Assembly: GCA_039024295.1 (NCBI GenBank)
Contig: JBCDIQ010000021.1
Location: forward strand, 1-28,813
Length of the DNA: 28,813 bases
Origin: JBCDIQ01 sp039024295
GTDB taxonomy: Bacteria; Bacteroidota; Bacteroidia; J057
Reading direction: 5' to 3'
The position numbers and the translations under genes are program-made. Positions 23,576 through 28,813 of the stretch are shown here, piece after piece (positions within the stretch are counted from its first letter, which is position 1; each line of letters starts with the position of its first letter). The notes below the pieces were generated by a model. That model was not told the origin of the DNA. It worked only from the letters and a program-made list of their open reading frames with translations, and did not search any database.

Positions 23576-25072
23576 TTAGGGAGCCAAGCTTGCCCCTGCC
23601 CAGGTTTCTAATGTCTCTATCAGCGTTCCAAATCCCCATACCCCAAATACGAGCAAGCCTGCACAAAGAATAGATACCATTAATATAAATCCCCTGTTCT
23701 GAGGTGCCTGTTCTGTTTCTTGAGGCGTTTGAAATACCATCAAGGCAGGCACCTTTAGGTAGTAAAATAGGGAGACAACCGTGTTGAGAACAGTGGCGGT
23801 CAATAGGAGGTAGGCCAATTTTTCATTCCCGGCGATCATACCTTCAAATACACTTAACAGGACATACCATTTGGCAATAAACCCTGCGGTTGGAGGCAGA
23901 CCTGTAAGCGCAAGAAAACACAGGGTGAGCAACATCGCGGCTAAGGGTGCTTGTTTCGCAAGGCCATGAAATTCCCTCAGCTGATTGGTGGGCTTATTTC
24001 GCAACAACCAACCAGTCAGGAAAAAAGCACCATAGTTCATGAGCAGGTAGATGGTCACGTAAAATGCTACTGCAGCGTACCCGAGGCTAGTGCCCGCCAG
24101 GATGCCGAGGACAATGTACCCGGCCTGGGCAATGCTGGAAAAAGCCAGTAGCCGTTTGATATTCTGTTGTCCCAATGCCGCTAGGTTCCCCAGGGTCATG
24201 CTAGCCACTGCCACTCCGGCATACCACCAAATAAGTGGCCCTGAAAAAGGCAGGTAAGCATTGAGCACCAATAAGGCTACCAGTCCGGCAGCTTTGGGGC
24301 TTACCGAAAAATGCGCAGCAAGGGGAAAACTAACCGCCTGGTACACGTCAGGTGCCCAGAAGTGAAAGGGTACTAGCCCAATTTTAAACAGAATCCCGGC
24401 ACTTATCAGGCCACCAATGATCAATTGGGCGGTTGCTGGGGCATTTTGCCAAGCATGTTGAAGGGAAGAATCGGTGAGGGTGAGAGACCCGCTAAGTCCG
24501 TAAAGCCAGGAAATGCCATAAATCATCAACGCAGATGAGAACGCACCAAATATCAGGTATTTCATGCTTGCTTCTCCTGAGAATGCACCCTCTTTCCGAA
24601 AAGCAGTCAGGAGGTAGGCACTTATGGAGATTAGTTCCAGGGACACAATCAACATGAGTAGGTGACGGGATTTTATCAAAAGCACCATCCCCAGTGCCAT
24701 GGTCATCAAGGCAAAAATCTGCTCTGGAAGTTCACGTGCCTCATCCTTAAAAAGCGGTAGTGACAGGAGGGTAACAGCTGTCCCCAAGAGAACGAGTGCC
24801 CCAAAGTAGCTTCCCAGGGGCTCAATGATCAGCACATCGCCGAATAGGTCTTCTGTTACCCGATGGCTGCTCCACACTGAAATACCCGAGAGCAGTAAAC
24901 TGCCCAACGCGATGGCCCGAAGAAGGGCGGGGCTGTTGAGCCGTCGAATCAGTGAAGCAAGTAACAACAGGATAATCCCTGCTATGATGCACATTTCCGG
25001 CAGGAAAAAAGAAATTTCCTGCCGGAGAGCTGAAATGTATTGAGTGAGTGTTTGTACCTGGACGGTATCCAT
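23576..25072 (-). CDS. nuoN: NADH-quinone oxidoreductase subunit N
   Basis: This 498-residue polytopic membrane protein is one of the antiporter-like proton-pumping subunits of respiratory complex I. It starts at ATG 25072; a TTG nine bases earlier is less likely. It has about fourteen hydrophobic helices. Family marks include the conserved Glu in ELISISAYLL (helix 5), the Lys in SMKYLIFGAFSSALMIYG, KIGLVPFHFWAPDVYQ in the middle and GLPPTAGFIAKWY in the later half. Subunits L and M share the fold, but the PFHFWAPDVYQ and GFIAKW pattern and the short C-terminus fit N best. It stands alone: the genes on both sides are lipoproteins, and no nuoM or nuoL lies upstream within the window. A promoter box lies 6 nt before its ATG. 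Confidence 0.93.
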   Translation of the reverse strand: MDTVQVQTLTQYISALRQEISFFLPEMCIIAGIILLLLASLIRRLNSPALLRAIALGSLLLSGISVWSSHRVTEDLFGDVLIIEPLGSYFGALVLLGTAVTLLSLPLFKDEARELPEQIFALMTMALGMVLLIKSRHLLMLIVSLELISISAYLLTAFRKEGAFSGEASMKYLIFGAFSSALMIYGISWLYGLSGSLTLTDSSLQHAWQNAPATAQLIIGGLISAGILFKIGLVPFHFWAPDVYQAVSFPLAAHFSVSPKAAGLVALLVLNAYLPFSGPLIWWYAGVAVASMTLGNLAALGQQNIKRLLAFSSIAQAGYIVLGILAGTSLGYAAVAFYVTIYLLMNYGAFFLTGWLLRNKPTNQLREFHGLAKQAPLAAMLLTLCFLALTGLPPTAGFIAKWYVLLSVFEGMIAGNEKLAYLLLTATVLNTVVSLFYYLKVPALMVFQTPQETEQAPQNRGFILMVSILCAGLLVFGVWGFGTLIETLETWAGASLAP

Positions 25073-25078
25073 TCTGGG

Positions 25079-25086
25079 CAAAGATA
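25079..25086 (-). promoter_or_regulatory. Candidate -7 box of nuoN, nearly leaderless
   Basis: TATCTTTG on the minus strand matches TAnnTTTG and ends 6 nt before ATG 25072, the same arrangement as at guaA. No -33 TTG is found at the normal distance. Confidence 0.35.
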
Positions 25087-25148
25087 CCGAAACTCCTGCA
25101 TCTTTTCCAGAATGGAGGATGGGTTGCCATCAGGTCCTGCGAGTTTTT

Positions 25149-25703
25149 CTAGCGGATATTCAAGGCAAATTCCCCTCGAATATTTGCCCTTATGGAGGGT
25201 GCCTTTTCAAGGGTAGCTGTAAAGGAAATGCTGCCTCTGACCCCATTAGCTTCTAAATATTCGATGGATACCTCCCCATTCAAGCTGTGGAAACACGCTT
25301 TTTGATCTTGCAGAAACATAGAATTATCATTTGCCGGCCATGCACCAATGAGGTAGTTCCCCGAGCGATTGACCGGAATGTAAAATTCCAGGTGGCTGAG
25401 ACTGGCTGTACTGTCAGGATCCGTTACAGACAACTTATAGCCTTGTGCCAAGGATTTCCATGACCATTTTTCCGGGTTGCGCGAAAACCAGTCTTCATCC
25501 AGCGACACATTCAATGCTGCAGGAAATCCATTTGGATCATTGTACCTGCTGGAAAAGGCAATCCGACTGGGAAAAATTTCCTGTTGCGTACCGCCCTCTC
25601 GCTCTGGGAGTGGACTCGGGGGCTCTTCCGGCTGGCATCCAACGCATAGCACCCCACAAAGTCCGATCACAATTACCTGCCACAAAAAGTTGAACTGCTT
25701 CAT
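25149..25703 (-). CDS. Small lipoprotein of unknown function
   Basis: This 184-residue protein starts at ATG 25703 (MKQFNFLWQVIVIGL); an in-frame start at 25748 puts a polar leader before the signal peptide. The signal ends in a non-standard lipobox CVGC, with Cys in place of the usual Leu at -3, and is followed by a Pro/Glu-rich tether (QPEEPPSPLPEREGG). The mature part appears all-beta (SHLEFYIPVNRSGNYLIG, GEVSIEYLEANGVRGSISF, IRGEFALNI). That closing pattern resembles small DUF6252-like Bacteroidota lipoproteins, but I cannot confirm membership. It is upstream of nuoN by 76 nt on the same strand, with a separate promoter box between, so a link with complex I is doubtful. Confidence 0.7.
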   Translation of the reverse strand: MKQFNFLWQVIVIGLCGVLCVGCQPEEPPSPLPEREGGTQQEIFPSRIAFSSRYNDPNGFPAALNVSLDEDWFSRNPEKWSWKSLAQGYKLSVTDPDSTASLSHLEFYIPVNRSGNYLIGAWPANDNSMFLQDQKACFHSLNGEVSIEYLEANGVRGSISFTATLEKAPSIRANIRGEFALNIR

Positions 25704-25799
25704 AATGATGATGATTTCAGTAAAGTAGCAGATACGCATGGAAACCATCGGTGTACGGAATCATTCTAGGAGCTGTACGAAAGATTTGGCAATAAAAAA

Positions 25800-25823
25800 T
25801 CCCATCAACGATTGTTGATGGGA
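25800..25823 (-). terminator. Terminator of the FG-GAP T9SS cargo gene
   Basis: TCCCATCAAC (25800-25809), loop GATT and GTTGATGGGA (25814-25823) give a perfect 10-bp stem. A6 at 25794-25799 supplies the T run on the minus strand. It lies 27 nt after the stop codon at 25850. Confidence 0.9.
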
Positions 25824-25849
25824 CGGAATCTTTTGTAAGGAAATTTTAT

Positions 25850-27412
25850 TTACTGTTTCACAATCTGACGTTGAATACGAACCTGCTGGTCAACAGAGTT
25901 AACCTTCAAGAGGTAAATGCCTGAATTTAGGCCGCTTAAGTCTAATTGCTGTACATTACCTCCTTCGATAGCTTCTGTTTGGGTTTGGATTACCTGACGG
26001 CCGGTGGCATCAAACAGGCTTACTTTGAGGGAGTAAGCTTCAGCTAAAGAAATGTTCAAGTAAATGATATCACTGGTAGGATTTGGATATGCATTCAGCA
26101 ATTCTGGTCCTGAGAAAAACAGCTCCACTGCATCAGAATAATCAAACTGACCGTTGAAATCTACTTGCTTAACCCGGTAGACACTTTTGCCAATGTGAGG
26201 AAGTACATCTCTGAACTCGTAGTTTTGCTGTGTATTGGTAGTACCAGAACCTTTAAGTTCAGCAAGTGTCTCAAACATGGTTCCGTCAACTGAGCGCTCA
26301 ACAACAAACTTTTGGTTGTTTACTTCTTCTGTAGTAGCCCAGGTGATGAGACCTGTATTTCCTTGCCGTGTAGCTTCTACATACAACCACTCTACTGGTA
26401 GCGAAGGAATATCGTTACGATGGTAAATAACAATCCCAGATGAAGTACCACTGAAAAAATCGAGATCACCATCACCGTCAGTATCAAGTAGTTCAACTTC
26501 TGCATTGTTTCCGGAAGTTACTCCATTCCAAGGATTGCTGGAACCGTTTCGCCTGGTATAGACAGCATTCGTTGGGGTTCCCGTATTCTCAAAATAGTCA
26601 TATGTCCCATCACTAAATCCTACCACCATGTCAAAATCTGTATCTCCATCATAATCAAAAAAAGTAGGGTCTGGCCGATCATCATAAACCCTACCATTGA
26701 TGGGACTAAAACTTTCTTCTGTAAATACGGGAGCAATAGAAGTTCCGGTATTTCTATAAAAGAAAAGTACACCGGTTGCTCCCCCAGCAGCTACTAAGTC
26801 CAGGTCACTATCACCATCAATATCCACAAAATCACTGCGGGCATCGTTGAGAGGAAAACCACCTAAACTTAATCTGATGTTATCAAAAGGATCATCAGTG
26901 CTTACCGTGAGAACAAAATTGGGACTGGAAGGAGTTCCCTCGTTCTTGTAGTACCTGAAACGTCCGCCCCCACCACTGGTTAATTGTGTTGATCCCTTAA
27001 TACCCATAATAAGATCTAAGTCATCGTCATCGTCAAGGTCAGCGAAGGTAATATTAGCTGTGTTTCCTCCATCAAGTCCATTTACAGGATCTTCGGGAGT
27101 ACCTGTACTGTCTCCAAAAATAGGATTGGATGCCGTACCGGTATTTTCAAGAAACAGAATCGTTCCATTCTCAATTCCGATAAATGCATCCGAAATTCCG
27201 TCATTGTTAAGGTCTGCGAATGCAACAGAGGCACCTGGTCCCTGAGTAGCAGTTAAAGCCACGAAGTCCAGAGGATTACCGGTTCCTGTAACCTCCACAA
27301 ACGGTTGGGCAACAGCCGAGGAAAAGCAAAGTAATACTAAAAGATTACTTGTGATTTGTTTTAGTTTGATTCCCCCTAAGAAAGTAAGGTTAAAATTGTA
27401 GCTCTTTTTCAT
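25850..27412 (-). CDS. FG-GAP/VCBS repeat surface protein with type A T9SS sorting domain
   Basis: This 520-residue secreted protein has a signal peptide ending SSAVAQ (about 36). Five FG-GAP/VCBS repeats (about 63-334) each carry a calcium loop such as DLNNDGISD, DLDDDDDLD, DIDGDSDLD, DYDGDTDFD or DTDGDGDLD, and the first four end in (Y/F)xxNTGT or YKNEGT. Five visible repeats suggest a propeller that may have further, weaker blades. A fibronectin-like segment (about 340-432; ITWATTEEVNNQKFVVERS) follows. The C-terminal type A T9SS signal (437-520) shows LLNAYPNPTSD, SLFDATGRQV, LSGLNSGIYLLKV and a basic end. Cargo of this type is cleaved by PorU and attached to A-LPS. It is a single-gene unit with its own terminator, divergent from a GNAT gene. 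The ligand is not known. Confidence 0.92.
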   Translation of the reverse strand: MKKSYNFNLTFLGGIKLKQITSNLLVLLCFSSAVAQPFVEVTGTGNPLDFVALTATQGPGASVAFADLNNDGISDAFIGIENGTILFLENTGTASNPIFGDSTGTPEDPVNGLDGGNTANITFADLDDDDDLDLIMGIKGSTQLTSGGGGRFRYYKNEGTPSSPNFVLTVSTDDPFDNIRLSLGGFPLNDARSDFVDIDGDSDLDLVAAGGATGVLFFYRNTGTSIAPVFTEESFSPINGRVYDDRPDPTFFDYDGDTDFDMVVGFSDGTYDYFENTGTPTNAVYTRRNGSSNPWNGVTSGNNAEVELLDTDGDGDLDFFSGTSSGIVIYHRNDIPSLPVEWLYVEATRQGNTGLITWATTEEVNNQKFVVERSVDGTMFETLAELKGSGTTNTQQNYEFRDVLPHIGKSVYRVKQVDFNGQFDYSDAVELFFSGPELLNAYPNPTSDIIYLNISLAEAYSLKVSLFDATGRQVIQTQTEAIEGGNVQQLDLSGLNSGIYLLKVNSVDQQVRIQRQIVKQ

Positions 27413-27761
27413 AGCAAGAAGTCTAAAAAGTGATTTATTTTAAGTTTTACAAGTAGTGTGACAATGGCTAATGAGTACATTTGCCTAGACAAATCCCTGT
27501 TTGCAAAAGGTGTGCCTATAATTCGAATGTGAAAGAATTTACTGTTAAATTTCATTTTACACTTATTTCAACCAGTTGGATATCAATTTGTTAGGATAAG
27601 TGGGTAAAAAATGGAAAGTCTTAATTCCAAAAAACTTTTTGGGCCTAATATTAAATATTTTTGTAATCGTATTGATGAAAATACATACTGGTGTTAGAAA
27701 TAAACACTAATTGAATTAGATGATTATCGATTTTTTCACTTTGAATATTTGATTTATCCAT
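27413..27761. other. AT-rich divergent intergenic region (349 nt)
   Basis: It lies between the divergent FG-GAP cargo and GNAT genes and should hold both promoters. One TAnnTTTG match on the plus strand (TACATTTG, 27476-27483) lies far from the GNAT start, with no -33 partner. No tRNA or small gene is recognised. Confidence 0.5.
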
Positions 27762-28190
27762 ATGGTTGAAATCCAGGTTGTTTCTTTCGGTAACCCCCCC
27801 TTTGAGCTTATCAGAAAAATTCGTGTAGAAGTATTTGTTGATGAGCAGCATGTTCCTCCAGATCTGGAGTTCGATGAGTTTGAAGAAACTTCGACCCATT
27901 TTTTGGCCTATTGGAAAGGTATTCCAGTAGGTACTGCCAGGTGGCGTAAGGTTCAAGAAGAAAAGTGGGGAAAATTGGAACGCTTTGCAGTTTTGGCACA
28001 ATACCGGAGCAAAGGTGTTGGAAAAGAATTGGTGAAAAAGGTGTTGGAGGATATGCCTTTATCAATGTCTGCCTATTTAAATGCACAAAGAAGTGCAGAG
28101 CATTTTTATCAAAAACTTGGATTTAAAGCAGTGGGGGAAGAGTTTATGGAGGCCAATATCCCTCACATAAAAATGACCATAGAAAGATGA
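27762..28190 (+). CDS. GNAT-family N-acetyltransferase (ElaA/YjcF-like)
   Basis: This 142-residue cytosolic enzyme should transfer an acetyl group from acetyl-CoA to a small molecule or protein amine. The N-terminal part (ELIRKIRVEVFVDEQHVPPDLEFD) is typical of the ElaA/YjcF branch. Strand THFLAYWKGIPVGTARW leads to motif A, LERFAVLAQYRSKGVGKELV, whose Q/R-x-x-G-x-G/A pyrophosphate loop is RSKGVG. The end (NAQRSAEHFYQKLGFKAVGEEF) is the usual motif B with the Tyr that can act as general acid. Length is standard. It is convergent with hpf and single. Substrate cannot be predicted. Confidence 0.9.
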   Translation: MVEIQVVSFGNPPFELIRKIRVEVFVDEQHVPPDLEFDEFEETSTHFLAYWKGIPVGTARWRKVQEEKWGKLERFAVLAQYRSKGVGKELVKKVLEDMPLSMSAYLNAQRSAEHFYQKLGFKAVGEEFMEANIPHIKMTIER

Positions 28191-28200
28191 GGCAAAAAAA

Positions 28201-28223
28201 ACGGGCACTCTTTACGCGCCCGT
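28201..28223 (-). terminator. Terminator of the xer-hpf operon
   Basis: ACGGGC (28201-28206) pairs with GCCCGT (28218-28223) across an 11-nt loop. A8 at 28194-28201 gives a T run on the minus strand, 36 nt after the hpf stop. It also lies just after the convergent GNAT stop, but there is no T run in that direction. Confidence 0.75.
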
Positions 28224-28258
28224 GTTCCCGTAATGTCAAAGGTGGTAGGTGATTCGAG

Positions 28259-28558
28259 TCAGTAGGCTCGATTCTTTTCTTTGTGCTTTTCAAGTTGATG
28301 TTTCAGCTTGGAGACACACGTATCTGTAGCAGCTTCAAATGTTGCTGCCTGATCAGAAGCCATCAAGGTATTGCCGGGTACGTTAACTTTGATCTCTACA
28401 AGCTTATTCTCCTTCCCATCTGGATTGTCAAGTTTTAGGTATACCTCTGCGTCGACAATTCTGTTGTAAAATTGCTCCAGCTTGCCAAGCTTCTTCTCGA
28501 TGTAGGCCTGGAGTTTTTCAGTTGCAGTGAAATGAATAGATTGAATGGTAACTTTCAT
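28259..28558 (-). CDS. hpf: Ribosome hibernation promoting factor, short form
   Basis: This 99-residue HPF/RaiA protein binds the 30S decoding channel of idle ribosomes and blocks mRNA and tRNA sites. The family marks are the opening MKVTIQSIHFTATEKLQAYI, the KLGKLEQFYNRI helix, strand DAEVYLKLD, the VEIKVNVPG hairpin and helix FEAATDTCVSKLKHQLEKHK. It ends in a short basic tail with no long-form dimerisation domain. It begins 2 nt after the stop of the xer recombinase gene, an operon order I recall as common in Bacteroidota. In several relatives a tRNA cluster and tuf follow; here a terminator and a GNAT gene come instead. Confidence 0.94.
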   Translation of the reverse strand: MKVTIQSIHFTATEKLQAYIEKKLGKLEQFYNRIVDAEVYLKLDNPDGKENKLVEIKVNVPGNTLMASDQAATFEAATDTCVSKLKHQLEKHKEKNRAY

Positions 28559-28560
28559 AG

Positions 28561-28813
28561 TTAGTCATCTTTATGTGCCCTGGGGTGGGCTTGTGCGTGA
28601 ATTTCTTTCAATTGTTCTATAGAAGTATGGGTATAAACCTGTGTGGCAGCCAAACTGCTATGGCCCAACATTTCTTTAATAGCATTTAAATCAGCTCCGC
28701 GATTCAACAAATGGGTTGCAAAAGTATGTCTGAGCACGTGTGGGCTATTTTGCTTCAAAGAACTCACCCGCTTTAGGTAGCTGTTCACAATTCTGTATAC
28801 CAGCTTTGGGTAG
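28561..28813 (-). CDS. XerC/XerD-type tyrosine recombinase, N-terminal part outside the window
   Basis: Only the last 83 residues are in view; the frame is open to the window edge, so the GTG at 28788 is internal and not a start. The catalytic core motif HVLRHTFATHLLNRGADL gives the second catalytic Arg with its preceding His. LGHSSLAATQVYTHTS supplies the next His and the nucleophilic Tyr that attacks DNA. The tail (EIHAQAHPRAHKDD) is typical of XerC/D. These enzymes resolve chromosome dimers at dif sites. Linkage to hpf (2-nt gap) suggests the housekeeping chromosome-dimer recombinase rather than a phage integrase. Whether it is XerC or XerD cannot be told from this fragment. Confidence 0.9.
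   Translation of the reverse strand, partial: YPKLVYRIVNSYLKRVSSLKQNSPHVLRHTFATHLLNRGADLNAIKEMLGHSSLAATQVYTHTSIEQLKEIHAQAHPRAHKDD

Noticed and set aside
27651..28001. 116-residue minus-strand frame overlapping the GNAT gene start
   Set aside because: It is antisense to a clear acetyltransferase and has no domain or signal.

Overview
The window reads as chromosomal DNA of a Bacteroidota bacterium, most like the Cytophagales/Saprospirales side of the phylum. Three things support this. It carries two kinds of type IX secretion (T9SS) C-terminal signal (type A at 25850-27412, type B/CHU_C at 10591-12441). It carries a PorP/SprF membrane protein. Several genes have Bacteroidota-type TAnnTTTG promoter elements just upstream. 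I cannot name the genus.

Left edge (1-1430): the C-terminal part of a CHAT (caspase-like) protease, then an AT-rich toxin-antitoxin pair whose PIN toxin is split by a one-base frameshift. This is the only accessory-looking stretch. At 1437-7250 lies a block on the minus strand: tadA, then (in transcription order from 7250) a lipoprotein parvulin with two PPIase domains, a small SurA-like lipoprotein, a SurA-like two-parvulin protein and a MoxR AAA ATPase. The last four are packed with gaps of 9 and 3 nt and a 1-nt TAATG overlap, so they look like one envelope-biogenesis operon. A small RRM RNA-binding protein lies upstream (7351-7737).

Region 8033-13635 (minus) looks like a surface-protein operon: a DUF1972-type glycosyltransferase, an NHL beta-propeller/PKD protein with a type B T9SS signal, and an unusual single protein joining PorP/SprF, twelve thrombospondin type 3 repeats and OmpA_C. 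A strong terminator follows. Region 14060-19382 (minus) holds guaA followed by two tandem paralogues with a TPR plus periplasmic-binding-protein fold (LpoA/LppC-like layout). aroE is divergent from guaA and ends in a bidirectional terminator shared with a convergent TPR protein. That TPR protein lies downstream of a PstS-like lipoprotein.

Right part (23576-28813): a stand-alone nuoN, a small lipoprotein, an FG-GAP/VCBS T9SS cargo, a GNAT acetyltransferase, hpf, and the C-terminal end of a xerC/xerD recombinase gene. No tRNA, rRNA, CRISPR array or insertion sequence was seen. The best candidates for novelty are the PorP-TSP3-OmpA fusion with its co-operonic type B cargo, the tandem LpoA-like pair, and the CHAT/PIN edge, whose other half lies outside the window.
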